The notes beneath the pieces are model-generated. The model searched no databases, had not been told where the DNA came from, and saw only the letters and a program-made list of their open reading frames with translations. Shown one piece after another: positions 47,191 through 57,400 of a stretch of DNA of 64,000 nucleotides. Both the position numbers and the translations under genes were made by a program. Where the stretch lies: assembly GCA_025499705.1 (NCBI GenBank), contig JAFMVE010000002.1:159389-223388 (forward strand), written 5' to 3'. The stretch is from Carboxylicivirga caseinilyticus. Its GTDB lineage: Bacteria; Bacteroidota; Bacteroidia; Bacteroidales; Marinilabiliaceae. The first letter of the stretch is position 1, and each line of letters begins with the position of its first letter.

Positions 47191-48426
47191 TTATTCAAAT
47201 TCAGCGCTTAATATGCCCCTAATCTCACGAATGGTTTCTTCTTCCAAATCAGTACGTTTAACCAAATCTTCTAATGAAAGATCCAGTACTGATTTTGCAG
47301 TATCGCATCCAATCGCTTTTAATTCGTCCAAAATCCAAGCTTCTATTTCATCAGAGAATTCATCCAACTTAACGTCTTCATCATCCTCATCAACCTCGCG
47401 GTATACATCCAACTCATAACCAGTCAACTGACCAGCCAATCGAATATTTAAACCACCTTTACCAATAGCCAATGACACTTCTTCAGGACGCAAATAAACC
47501 TCAGCACGACCTTCGTCTTCTAAAATCTTAATATTTGTGATTTTAGCCGGATTTAATGCCCTTTGAATAAATAACTGTGTATTGGCTGTATAGTTTATTA
47601 CATCAATATTTTCATTTCTTAACTCACGTACGATACCATGAATACGTGAACCTTTCATTCCCACACAAGCTCCAACAGGATCAATTCTTTCATCATATGA
47701 TTCAACAGCCACTTTAGCTCTCTCACCTGGTACACGAACAATTTTCTTAATAGTAATTAAACCATCAAAAATTTCGGGTACCTCCAACTCGAATAATCTT
47801 TCAAGGAAGACTGGTGATGTACGGGAAAGAATAATCAAAGGATTATTGTTACGGATTTCAACGCGAATTACAACCGCTCTTACACTATCTCCCTTACGGA
47901 AGAAATCAGAAGGGATCTGCTCAGCCTTGGGCAAAATCAGTTCATTTCCTTCATCATCAATGATAAGAATTTCGCGCTTCCAGATCTGATAAACTTCTCC
48001 GGTAACAATTTCACCAATGCGATCTTTATACTTGTGATAGATATTATCTTTTTCCAATTCCAAAATACGAGCCGACAAATTTTGTCGAAGACTCAAAATT
48101 GCACGACGACCAAAGTCAAGGAATTTAACTTCATCAGTTACTTCCTCACCCAGTTCGTAATCATCATCAATTTTCTTTGCTTCTGTTAAAGAAATCTGCA
48201 AGTTTGGATCTTCCAGATCTTCATCTTTAACAACTTCGCGGTTACGCCATATCTCAAAGTCACCTTTGTCATCATTAATGATTACATCGAAGTTTTCATC
48301 TGTTCCAAATCTCTTGATTAAAACACTTCGAAATGCATCTTCCAAAACACTGATCATGGTTGCACGATCAATATTCTTTAATTCTTTGAACTCTGAAAAC
48401 GTATCTATCAGATTAATATTTTCCAT
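47191..48426 (-). CDS. nusA: Transcription termination/antitermination factor NusA
   Basis: The 411-aa protein has the N-terminal RNA polymerase-binding domain (~1-125), S1 domain (GEIVTGEVYQIWKREILIID), and two KH domains (DPVGACVGMKGSRI and LAIGKGGLNIRLA). It ends in an acidic region with a C-terminal helical segment (LSLEDLVKRTDLEEETIREI). It is shorter than E. coli NusA but typical of Bacteroidetes. It lies in the standard order rimP-nusA-infB. Confidence 0.97.
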   Translation of the reverse strand: MENINLIDTFSEFKELKNIDRATMISVLEDAFRSVLIKRFGTDENFDVIINDDKGDFEIWRNREVVKDEDLEDPNLQISLTEAKKIDDDYELGEEVTDEVKFLDFGRRAILSLRQNLSARILELEKDNIYHKYKDRIGEIVTGEVYQIWKREILIIDDEGNELILPKAEQIPSDFFRKGDSVRAVVIRVEIRNNNPLIILSRTSPVFLERLFELEVPEIFDGLITIKKIVRVPGERAKVAVESYDERIDPVGACVGMKGSRIHGIVRELRNENIDVINYTANTQLFIQRALNPAKITNIKILEDEGRAEVYLRPEEVSLAIGKGGLNIRLAGQLTGYELDVYREVDEDDEDVKLDEFSDEIEAWILDELKAIGCDTAKSVLDLSLEDLVKRTDLEEETIREIRGILSAEFE

Positions 48427-48438
48427 ACCTCGGAATAT

Positions 48439-48903
48439 TTAAAAAGATATAATGTCTTTTACCTGTTTAACCTCATCAAATTTAAAATCAATCAAACGCA
48501 CTTGCAATTCTTTACGCTTTTTGCCTTCCAACTTCACTTTTTCTTCTACTTCCACACTAAAGCCATTCTCTGCAACTGTCGTTAATTTACCTTTTACTTT
48601 GGCACCATCAGCCGTAAGCACTTCCACATCGTTGCCGATGTTTTTATGATACTGGCGCGTTACCTTAAATGGCTGACCAATACCTGCCGATGACACTTCC
48701 AACTCAAAATCCTCCACTTCACGATCTAATTGCGAATCTATCAATTTACTTACCTCAATACAATAACTGATAGGAATACCATTGTCGCTATCGATAACCA
48801 AGACAATTTTATTGCCTGGACGAACGGCCAATTCGACGATAAAGATATCATCTTCATTGAATTTGGCAGTGACAATATTTTCAATTAATGTTGGATCAAT
48901 CAT
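48439..48903 (-). CDS. rimP: Ribosome maturation factor RimP
   Basis: The 154-aa protein fits RimP: VELAVRPGNKIVLVIDSDNGIPISYCIEVSKLI, then LEVSSAGIGQPFK, and a C-terminal SH3-like domain. It helps 30S ribosome assembly. It is the first gene of the nusA-infB operon, 12 nt before nusA, and its 57-nt leader contains a hairpin (48921-48945). Confidence 0.95.
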   Translation of the reverse strand: MIDPTLIENIVTAKFNEDDIFIVELAVRPGNKIVLVIDSDNGIPISYCIEVSKLIDSQLDREVEDFELEVSSAGIGQPFKVTRQYHKNIGNDVEVLTADGAKVKGKLTTVAENGFSVEVEEKVKLEGKKRKELQVRLIDFKFDEVKQVKDIISF

Positions 48904-48920
48904 TTTTTAAGTGTAATAAA

Positions 48921-48945
48921 ATAGGGGACTACAATCGTCCCCTAT
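48921..48945 (-). promoter_or_regulatory. Attenuator-like hairpin in the rimP-nusA-infB leader
   Basis: ATAGGGGAC and GTCCCCTAT form a perfect 9-bp stem with a 7-nt loop. On the minus strand it lies between the promoter and the rimP start and is followed by TTTATT, so it may end a fraction of transcripts. The plus strand also has T's after it. Confidence 0.6.
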
Positions 48946-48967
48946 ACCTTTTTTCGGTAAATCTCCG

Positions 48968-48999
48968 CAAAGATAACTATTAATCAGTATTATTCCAAA
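48968..48999 (-). promoter_or_regulatory. rimP-nusA-infB promoter (TTTG-N20-TATCTTTG)
   Basis: On the minus strand, TTTG (48999-48996) and TATCTTTG (48975-48968) are separated by 20 bp and match the Bacteroidetes consensus exactly. Transcription would start near 48961. Confidence 0.7.
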
Positions 49000-49161
49000 C
49001 TTATTAGAAGACCTGATAAATAATAATAAATTACTCAATAAATCATTTTACCTTTTCATGTGCATAAATAAAGGTTTAAAGCATCTTTTACTACAATACA
49101 AGCAGCTATTTTGTATCTTGCGTCCCCAATCAAATAATTTGGACTCAACCCCATTTAAGAA

Positions 49162-50400
49162 ATGTCAACAGGAAACAAAAGAAAAATAATAAATGATCCG
49201 GTCTATGGATTTATAAAGGTGCCTTTCGACATCATATACGACTTAATGGAACACCCCTATATTCAGCGTTTGAGAAGGATCAGGCAATTAGGCCTTACTC
49301 ATTTTGTTTATCCAGGGGCAATGCATACCCGATTTCAGCATGCTATGGGGGCAATGCATCTGATGAATTCAGCAGTTGACATTCTTCGATCAAAAGGTCA
49401 TGAGATTACCGATGAAGAATCAAAAGCCGTTCATGCTGCAATTTTATTGCACGACATTGGTCATGGCCCTTTTAGTCATGTTCTGGAAAACACATTACTT
49501 GCAGTTGACCATGAAGACATCTCTAAACTGATGATGGAAGAGCTTAATAAAGAGTTTGACAATCAGTTGGATTTGACACTTCAGATATTTAATAACACGT
49601 ATCATAAAAAATTCCTTCATCAACTGGTATCAAGCCAATTAGATATGGATAGACTGGATTACTTAAAACGCGACAGTTTTTTTACCGGTGTTTCAGAGGG
49701 CGTAATCGGATCTGATCGTATTATTAAGATGTTGAATATTCATGATGATTCACTGGTAATTGAATCAAAGGGAATATATTCCATTGAAAAATTTCTGGTT
49801 GCCCGCCGTCTGATGTATTGGCAGGTTTACCTTCATAAAACAGCGCTGGCTGCCGAGCAAATGTTGATACATATCTTAAAACGTGCCCGCCAGCTGGTTT
49901 CTGAAGGAAAAGAGTTATTTGCTCCACCCCACCTGTTGTTTTTTATGAAGCAGAAACCAACCATTGATGATTTTCAGACACAAAAAGAGATAATTCAGCA
50001 TTTTTCGTTGCTGGATGATGATGATATTATGAGTTCAATAAAAGTCTGGACTTCTCATCCGGATAAAATTCTGTCCAATCTGGCAACCAATTTTGTTGGA
50101 AGAAAATTATTCAGAGTCACCTTTTCCAATACAGTTATTAAAGCCAGTCAAATAAAAGAATTAAAAAAAGCTGTTGCAGATCAAATGCAGTTGACAAATA
50201 TGGATGACGCAGACTACTTTGTAATTGCAAATCATATTTCCAATAATGCATACAGTAAAAACGATGATCGCATCAATATATTATTTAGTGATGGTAGCAT
50301 AAAAGATATCGCTTCGGCATCTGACATGCTTAATATTTCGGTATTAGGTAAAACAGTTACAAAACATTACCTCTGCCATCCAAAATCCGTTCATTCATAG
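49162..50400 (+). CDS. HD-domain phosphohydrolase
   Basis: The 412-aa soluble protein has the HD metal-binding motif: H60 in RFQHAMGAMHL, H97-D98 in LLHDIGHGPFSH, and a later Asp in QLDMDRLDYLKRD. It resembles the dGTPase/SAMHD1-type HD proteins. Its substrate is unknown, but nucleotides are common for the group. It lies on the same strand 151 nt upstream of lpxD, in the order commonly seen in Bacteroidetes; a separate lpxD promoter suggests separate transcription. Confidence 0.9.
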   Translation: MSTGNKRKIINDPVYGFIKVPFDIIYDLMEHPYIQRLRRIRQLGLTHFVYPGAMHTRFQHAMGAMHLMNSAVDILRSKGHEITDEESKAVHAAILLHDIGHGPFSHVLENTLLAVDHEDISKLMMEELNKEFDNQLDLTLQIFNNTYHKKFLHQLVSSQLDMDRLDYLKRDSFFTGVSEGVIGSDRIIKMLNIHDDSLVIESKGIYSIEKFLVARRLMYWQVYLHKTALAAEQMLIHILKRARQLVSEGKELFAPPHLLFFMKQKPTIDDFQTQKEIIQHFSLLDDDDIMSSIKVWTSHPDKILSNLATNFVGRKLFRVTFSNTVIKASQIKELKKAVADQMQLTNMDDADYFVIANHISNNAYSKNDDRINILFSDGSIKDIASASDMLNISVLGKTVTKHYLCHPKSVHS

Positions 50401-50445
50401 ACAGATCACTCAAAAGTTTACATTTTTTAAAGTCAATATATTTAC

Positions 50446-50453
50446 TAGCTTTG
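50446..50453 (+). promoter_or_regulatory. -7 box candidate for the lpxD-lpxC/fabZ-lpxA operon
   Basis: TAGCTTTG fits TAnnTTTG exactly. It lies 98 nt before the lpxD ATG, implying a leader of about 90 nt. No well-spaced TTG was found. Confidence 0.4.
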
Positions 50454-50551
50454 CATCAAATTTTTACATACAAAGCCAAAATAATAGCGTATTTTTACGC
50501 ATTGAAAACTAGCCTTCCAATGTGGCAAGTATTCATAAACCAAAGAATTAA

Positions 50552-51580
50552 ATGAAATTTACAGCAGGTCAGATTGCAGAATTATTAAATGGCAAAGTTG
50601 AAGGAAATCAAGACGCCATTGTTAAAAATGTTTCGAAGATAGAAGATGGAAAACCTGAAACATTAACTTTTTTGGCCAATCCCAAATACACGCACTATAT
50701 TTATGAAACAAAAGCTGATGTTGTTATTGTAAACGACTCTTTTGTTGCAGAAAAAGATATTACAACTACATTAATCAGAGTACCTGATGCCTACCAGGCA
50801 CTTGCTCAATTACTGGAAATGTACGAACAAAGTCAACCGAAGAAAACCGGAGTAGAGCAACCATCCTTTGTTGATGCTACTGCTAAAATTGGTGACTTTG
50901 CCTACATAGGAGCATTTAGCTATATTGGTGAAAATGTTCAGATTGGAAACAACGTTCAAATTCATCCTCAGGTATATATAGGCGATAATGTAAAGATTGG
51001 CGATAACACCACACTCTTCCCGGGTGCTAAAGTTTATAAAAACTGTATAATAGGCAATCATTGTACTATACATGCCGGTGCTGTCATCGGAAGTGATGGT
51101 TTTGGTTTTGCCCCGGCTGCCAATAATGAATATAAGAAGGTACCACAAATTGGCAATGTTATCTTAAAAGATCATGTTGAAATAGGTGCCAACACCACTG
51201 TTGACAGAGCCACCATGGGTGCTACTGTTATTAATAAGGGTGTTAAACTGGATAATCTGGTTCAGATTGCTCACAATGTTGAAATAGGTGAAAACACTGT
51301 TATTGCAGCTCAGTCAGGCATTGCAGGCTCAACAAAAATCGGAGCAGATTGTATGTTCGGAGGTCAGACAGGTATTTCCGGACATATACAGATTGCCAAT
51401 AAAACCAAATTAGGAGCACAAACAGGAGTATCTAAATCCATTAAAAAAGAAGATACCATCCACCTGGGCAGTCCTTCAATGGAAATAATGAATTTCAATA
51501 AAGCATACGTTCTATTCAGAAAATTACCTGAATTGAAAAAAGCAATTGACGAGTTATTACAACAAGCAAATAATGCTTAG
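50552..51580 (+). CDS. lpxD: UDP-3-O-(3-hydroxyacyl)glucosamine N-acyltransferase
   Basis: The 342-aa enzyme adds the N-linked hydroxyacyl chain in lipid A synthesis. The N-terminal UDP-sugar-binding domain (~1-100) is followed by a left-handed beta-helix of hexapeptide repeats ([20 protein letters not shown] onwards, ~110-300). The catalytic His lies in [11 protein letters not shown]. It is the first gene of the lpx operon, 29 nt before lpxC/fabZ. Confidence 0.97.
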   Translation: MKFTAGQIAELLNGKVEGNQDAIVKNVSKIEDGKPETLTFLANPKYTHYIYETKADVVIVNDSFVAEKDITTTLIRVPDAYQALAQLLEMYEQSQPKKTGVEQPSFVDATAKIGDFAYIGAFSYIGENVQIGNNVQIHPQVYIGDNVKIGDNTTLFPGAKVYKNCIIGNHCTIHAGAVIGSDGFGFAPAANNEYKKVPQIGNVILKDHVEIGANTTVDRATMGATVINKGVKLDNLVQIAHNVEIGENTVIAAQSGIAGSTKIGADCMFGGQTGISGHIQIANKTKLGAQTGVSKSIKKEDTIHLGSPSMEIMNFNKAYVLFRKLPELKKAIDELLQQANNA

Positions 51581-51609
51581 TATTTTGTTTGAAAGAGTAG
51601 ATTAGAAAT

Positions 51610-53016
51610 ATGGTTGAAAAGCAAAAAACACTCAAAAAAGCGATAAACCTTAGTGGCACTGGCTTACATACGGGAGCAAATGTAAATCTTACTATACATC
51701 CAGCTCCAGCCAATCACGGATATAAATTCAAAAGGGTTGACTTGGAAGGACAACCTGTAATTGATGCTTTGGCTGATAATGTAACAATGACTCAACGAGG
51801 CACTGTTTTGGCTAAAGGAGATGCTACTGTAAGCACCATAGAGCACTGTTTATCTGCTCTTGTTGCATTTAAAATTGATAACTGCCTTATAGAGGTAGAT
51901 GGTCCGGAAGTACCAATACTTGACGGTAGTGCAAAATATTTTGTACAAGCAATCAAAGAAGCAGGTACAGAAGAACAAGATGAAGAACGAAAGTACTTCA
52001 TTGTTAAAGAAAAGATGGTGTATGAAAACCAGGAGAAAGGGATAAAAATCGTTGCACTTCCAGATGATGAATTCAGTGCAGATGTAAGAATTTCTTTTGA
52101 CAAATCTTTATTACTGGCAAATCAATACGCAACACTCGATTCATTGGATGATTTCGAAGAAGAAGTAAGTGCCTGTAGAACTTTTGTTTTTCTGCATGAA
52201 CTGGAACCTCTTTTAAAAAATAACCTTATCAAAGGGGGTGATCTGGACAATGCGATTATCATTATCGACAAAGAAATTTCGCAGGAAGAGCTTGACAACC
52301 TGGCTGATTTATTCAACAAGCCAAGAGTTGAAGTTCAACCTACAGGAGTTTTAAATAATATTGAGTTGGTTCATCCTAACGAACCAGCCCGCCATAAATT
52401 ATTGGATGTAATTGGTGATTTGGCTCTTTGTGGTATGCCAATTAAAGGACGTATTATTGCTACTCGCCCGGGTCACATGGCCAACACAGAGTTTGCAAAA
52501 CTGATTCGCAAGGAGATCAAGAAAAGAGCTCTTCGACCAGAAACTCCAAATTACGATGTGAATAAGGAACCTATTTATGATATCAATGATATCAAAAGTA
52601 TGTTACCTCACCGCCCCCCGTTTTTGTTGGTTGATAAAATTATTGAACTTAACGAAAAATCAATCGTGGGTATTAAAAACGTGACCATGAACGAACCTTT
52701 CTTTGTGGGGCACTTTCCAAATGAACCTGTAATGCCGGCTGTTTTACAGATCGAAGCAATGGCTCAGACTGGAGGAATTTTTGTACTTAGTCAATTAGAC
52801 GATCCTAGTGCATACAGTACTTATTTCTTAAAAATTGACAATGTAAAGCTTCGTAAAAAAGTAGTACCTGGAGACACCCTTATATTCAAACTTGAATTGA
52901 TGAGCGAATTCAGAAGAGGAATGGCCAACATGAAAGGAACAGCCTTTGTAGGTGATGCCATTGTATCGGAAGGTGAATTTGTTGCTCAGGTAATAAAAAA
53001 TAAAGACATTAAATAA
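51610..53016 (+). CDS. lpxC/fabZ: LpxC-FabZ fusion (UDP-3-O-acyl-GlcNAc deacetylase / 3-hydroxyacyl-ACP dehydratase)
   Basis: The 468-aa protein joins two enzymes. Residues ~1-310 are LpxC, with the zinc ligand H79 in STIEHCLSAL and the second zinc/base cluster in HKLLDVIGDLAL. Residues ~330-468 are FabZ, starting LPHRPPFLLVDKI and with the catalytic His and Glu in VGHFPNEPVMPAVLQIEAMAQ. The fusion links the committed lipid A step to fatty acid dehydration, which compete for the same hydroxyacyl-ACP. It is a known arrangement in Bacteroidetes. Confidence 0.97.
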   Translation: MVEKQKTLKKAINLSGTGLHTGANVNLTIHPAPANHGYKFKRVDLEGQPVIDALADNVTMTQRGTVLAKGDATVSTIEHCLSALVAFKIDNCLIEVDGPEVPILDGSAKYFVQAIKEAGTEEQDEERKYFIVKEKMVYENQEKGIKIVALPDDEFSADVRISFDKSLLLANQYATLDSLDDFEEEVSACRTFVFLHELEPLLKNNLIKGGDLDNAIIIIDKEISQEELDNLADLFNKPRVEVQPTGVLNNIELVHPNEPARHKLLDVIGDLALCGMPIKGRIIATRPGHMANTEFAKLIRKEIKKRALRPETPNYDVNKEPIYDINDIKSMLPHRPPFLLVDKIIELNEKSIVGIKNVTMNEPFFVGHFPNEPVMPAVLQIEAMAQTGGIFVLSQLDDPSAYSTYFLKIDNVKLRKKVVPGDTLIFKLELMSEFRRGMANMKGTAFVGDAIVSEGEFVAQVIKNKDIK

Positions 53017-53069
53017 TCAGCTATCGTTCAGGTCTTTTTGACAAAAATGACGCAATAAACAAATAACAA

Positions 53070-53858
53070 ATGAAACAACCATTAGCATATATCCACCCTG
53101 AAGCAAAAATTGCTCCTAATGTGGTTATTGAACCATTTGTAACCATCGATAAAAATGTTGTTATTGAAGAAGGTACTACAATTGGATCAAATGTTACCAT
53201 TCTTGAAGGTTCAAGAATTGGAAAAAACTGTAACATATTTCCTGGTGCAGTTATTGGTGCGGTTCCCCAAGATTTAAAATTTGCAGGAGAAGAAACCACA
53301 GCTGAAATTGGTAATAACACAACCATCAGAGAATGTGTTACTGTGAACCGTGGTACAAAAGCCAAAGGAAAAACAGTGGTTGGAAGCAACTGCTTATTGA
53401 TGGCTTATACACATATTGCTCATGATGCCATTGTTGGCGACAATGTTATTTTAGCCAATGCTGTTCAGGTTGCCGGTGAAGTTGTTATTGACGACTGGGC
53501 AATTATCGGTGGAACATCGGCTATCCATCAGTTTGTTCACATTGGTGCGCATGTTATGGTTGCAGGTGGTACCTTAATTGGTAAGGATGTTCCTCCATAT
53601 GTAAAAGCAGGCCGTGAGCGTATTTCTTATGCAGGAGTAAATTCAATTGGTTTACGTCGTCGTAATTATACAAACGATCAAATCCGTGATATTCAAAATA
53701 TTTACAGATACCTTTTCCAAATGGGATTAAACAACTCTGATGCCATTGAACGCATCGAAGCTGAGCTTCCTGCCTCTAAAGAACGCGATGAGATAATTCT
53801 GTTTGTGCGCAACTCACAAAGAGGTATTATTAAAGGATATTATCCTGACAGAGACTAA
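53070..53858 (+). CDS. lpxA: UDP-N-acetylglucosamine O-acyltransferase
   Basis: The 262-aa enzyme performs the first step of lipid A synthesis. The protein is a hexapeptide-repeat beta-helix (PEAKIAPNVVIEPFVTIDKNVVI) with the catalytic His in YTHIAHDAIVGD and the GAVPQDLKF loop. The C-terminal helical domain begins near RRNYTNDQIRDIQ. It is the last gene of the lpxD-lpxC/fabZ-lpxA operon and is followed by a terminator. Confidence 0.97.
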   Translation: MKQPLAYIHPEAKIAPNVVIEPFVTIDKNVVIEEGTTIGSNVTILEGSRIGKNCNIFPGAVIGAVPQDLKFAGEETTAEIGNNTTIRECVTVNRGTKAKGKTVVGSNCLLMAYTHIAHDAIVGDNVILANAVQVAGEVVIDDWAIIGGTSAIHQFVHIGAHVMVAGGTLIGKDVPPYVKAGRERISYAGVNSIGLRRRNYTNDQIRDIQNIYRYLFQMGLNNSDAIERIEAELPASKERDEIILFVRNSQRGIIKGYYPDRD

Positions 53859-53871
53859 CTCATTCAGGCAT

Positions 53872-53902
53872 AAAAAAAGCGGCAATTAGCCGCTTTTTTT
53901 TT
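53872..53902 (+). terminator. Terminator between lpxA and gcvH (bidirectional)
   Basis: A 12-bp stem (AAAAAAAGCGGC/GCCGCTTTTTTT) with the 5-nt loop AATTA lies between the convergent lpxA and gcvH. Both sides carry the needed T- or A-run. Confidence 0.93.
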
Positions 53903-53918
53903 ATTGTTATGGTATCGA

Positions 53919-54296
53919 TTAACCAATTAATTCTTTGTATTGTTCTGCAGATAACAAGCTATCTAATTCTGCAGAATCTGATACTTCAATTTTAATCATC
54001 CATCCACCTTCGAAAGGTTCTTTATTAACCAAATCAGGTTGATCTTCCAAATCAGGGTTAATCTCGATTACTTTACCTGTGATTGGCATATAAAGGTCAG
54101 ACACTGTTTTTACAGCTTCAATTGTACCGAAAACCTCTTCCTTTTCCAGCTCTTCACCTTCTGTTTCGATTTCAACAAAAACTATGTCGCCAAGTTCTCC
54201 TTGTGCAAACTCAGTGATACCAACAGTTGCAATATCACCATCAACAAGAATCCATTCGTGATCCTTTGTATACTTTAGGTTATCAGGAATATTCAT
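53919..54296 (-). CDS. gcvH: Glycine cleavage system H protein
   Basis: The 125-aa carrier protein has KYTKDHEWI, GITEFAQGELGDIVFVE and the lipoylation motif GTIEAVKTVSDLYMP with the lipoyl-lysine K63. It shuttles the aminomethyl group of glycine between the P, T and L proteins. It is transcribed alone; no other gcv gene is nearby. Confidence 0.97.
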   Translation of the reverse strand: MNIPDNLKYTKDHEWILVDGDIATVGITEFAQGELGDIVFVEIETEGEELEKEEVFGTIEAVKTVSDLYMPITGKVIEINPDLEDQPDLVNKEPFEGGWMIKIEVSDSAELDSLLSAEQYKELIG

Positions 54297-54325
54297 TAAA
54301 GTAGTTGTTTAAAATTACTATTTCT

Positions 54326-54333
54326 CAAATGTA
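54326..54333 (-). promoter_or_regulatory. -7 box candidate for gcvH
   Basis: On the minus strand TACATTTG (54333-54326) fits TAnnTTTG exactly and lies 29 nt before the ATG. The nearest upstream TTTG is about 28 bp away, beyond the usual spacing. Confidence 0.35.
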
Positions 54334-54476
54334 AATAATTTATTAAAGAAATTCTACGAAGCAAATAATTCTATTTTCTTAATTCCTCAAAACAAACTCA
54401 CTAAAATACTGATTTACTAACCATTAACAAATAAAGGACTATTTAAAGCCTAATAAAAATCATATTTTTAAAGTGA

Positions 54477-57400
54477 TTATTGCGCCAGTGAAAAACGGAA
54501 ACTAACTCCAAAATTTGTATTGGTTGTTGGATAAGACAATGAAAGATATGGATTATTAACATTCGTATCGTAATACAATTGCATATTAAACCTATCACTT
54601 AATGCGTAATCAGCTGTAACTTTTACAGAAGTAATTTTTTGTCCCGATGTTAGCTGATTATATTCTTCTTCAATCTTTCGAATGATACTGGCATTATCTC
54701 TGAAAGAAACATCAGCACGGATGTTTAAATCATTACTAACCGATTTATCTCCAAAAATAAAATTCATCTTATCAAAGCGATAACCCAGTCCAATCACAAT
54801 TTCATCATTGTAGGTTTCAATTACCTGGTTATTACCCATACTTAAACTAAGGGTTCTGGCTTTTTTAATCTCGGCACGTGTTGTAATTGAATTAACCCAT
54901 GTAACATTAAACTGAATTAATGGATTAAACTGTTCTGAAACCGTAATTGTATTGATATCATATGCTATAATAGATCCGAATTCTGTTTCTGGTGTTTGAG
55001 AAATATATGATCCCATATTATAGGTTGAACGATAAGCATGCGAAATATCGAACGATTTAATTACTTTTTGGAAAAGTTTCACACGCGATAAACCGTCATA
55101 TGAAACTCTCCAGTTAGGGCTAATCTGGGATAAGCCAGGGAATGTTTCTGTAAAAATAGAACTTGCACTTCTACCCGAATAGGCAGCAAGGAAAGAAGGT
55201 ATTAATACATCCTGTTTATTCAGGTTCACTTCATCTGCTGAATATCCCAAACGGTGAGCTACAATTACACGGTTATTTTTAAACTCATCAAATATTTCAG
55301 AATTAAGATTACCGGTCTTATCAATTTCTGTAAATGCTGTTCGCCAAACATTAAAACTCATCGATAAGCTACCGTTTTCTGTTCTTCCACTTGCATTACT
55401 TGTACCTCCAATGTAATACTCATTCTTGTTTCGTGAGAAACTGCGATCGGCATTTAAATCAATCCTCAATCCCTTAATTGGTTCCAGGCTAACTTTAACT
55501 GAAAAGTCTTCACGATGACTCATAACATAAGGATTCACCATCGACTCATCTGATGTAAGCCATCCATTTTGAGAAGCACGTACAGCAAAATCAGGATCTT
55601 GCCACCCTAAAATAAAAGGCGTGCCCGGTGCCGTAAAACCACCGGCAGTCCCCATAAATCCAGCATCCTGGGTATATCCTGGTAAAATAGTACCATTGTT
55701 TTCAGAATATGAAATAGTAGCCGTTTTAACCGATGTAAGCAACAATGATGTGTAGTCAAGTACAATATTTAAAGGTGTTGTATTATCTACAATGGTTCCG
55801 GTTACCATCACACGCGATGATTCTGAACCTTTCTCCGGTATAAACTCAACTTTATTTTTCCCTAATACATTTACTTCTCCTTTAAGAGGACGACCTTTTT
55901 CGTCAAAAACACGAACAGAAACCTCTTCGGTTTTAAGTTTGTGATTTATCACATAGGGCACCTTTTCTTGCAACGCAATTTTTGTATCATTAAAGCGAAC
56001 CGTTCGTTTACCGTTTTTATTAGATGAATTTCTGGACGATCTGTATTTCTTATCCAATTCATTCAAATAAGGCACTTTTCGGTATAGAGTTGTCATGTTT
56101 AACTGACCATTACCTTGTATGGTATTTGAATTGGAAATAGTGTTACCCCAATCCAATGCATCGGCATCATCGGCATACAAAGGTTGTGCTTCCCATTGGT
56201 AGGTAGCCCTGTATTGCAGATTAGCATTGGTAAAGTCAAGTAATGGGAATTTATTTATTGGCAATGTGTATGACACATCCAAATTATGCTGATAGGTAGT
56301 TGTTCTACCCATACTCATAATATTTCTCCATACCTGATCTTTCCACTCGTCATAAGCATCTCTGTCGTAGTTCCTGTCAACAGCTCCTTCAGGCTCATCA
56401 ATACGAGCATTGGTTGTTGCTCTGAAACTTAATTTTAACGACTTGGTAATATTATAACGCATATCGAAATAACGGTTCCAGTCAAAATCCTTTGAAACAG
56501 TTAGCTCAGGCGCATAGGTTGATCCGGTATTATTTCGCAACAATTGTTCGCGATAGTTTCTGTTTAATTCCCAACGATACGAAAACTGTGTTGGTAAAAG
56601 ATAAAAGTTAAAATCGCGGATTAACGCCAAGGCATTGCTTTTAATACCATTAAACGGTTCAATTGCCTTTGGTTTGGTATTATAGTTATATGCCAATACT
56701 CCACGATAGCTCTTATCGGTGAGATGATCTGTTTCTATATCCCTCGAATTAGTTTCGTTGTAGGCATAGGTAGCCGACAAGTTAGTAGGACTATAAAACT
56801 GAACTTTATCTTTCTTTGGATTCAACCGCACATTGGTAAAGTTGACACTTTTGCGTTTTACAACACTCTGCGACATATCTTTAATTGAATCACGAGCCTC
56901 TTCACTATCTGCATTATCAAGTGCCACATCTAAAGGAATATCCGGATCAAGAGGATAATACTTTGGACTGGTCACAGCTTTTGAATAACCAAGATAAAAA
57001 GGTACACTCAAACGCGACTCTGGTCCGAGTAACTTACCTAACTCAAGATTGGTAGCCACATCGTATTGGTAAAAATCTTCCTGACTACGATCCTGAACAC
57101 TCTGATCAATACTTCCCCAACCGACCGTACTGGTTTTACCGGCTAATGACACATTACCCAAATCAGCCAGTTTAACCGACATACGGGCATTGGTAGCCCA
57201 TCCTCCATCTTCATCAAAATCGGTTAGTCTTAATTCATTAAACCAAACTTCTATCGATTTAGACTGCGATCCCCGGGTACGAACTCCCATCATAAAAGTA
57301 CGCACATTACCAAGGTTAGGATTACCTTTTACAGTTACAAAGTTCGTGGGTTTATCAGGGTCTGGCGAAGTATATAAGGTTGACAGAGTTACATCTGAAC

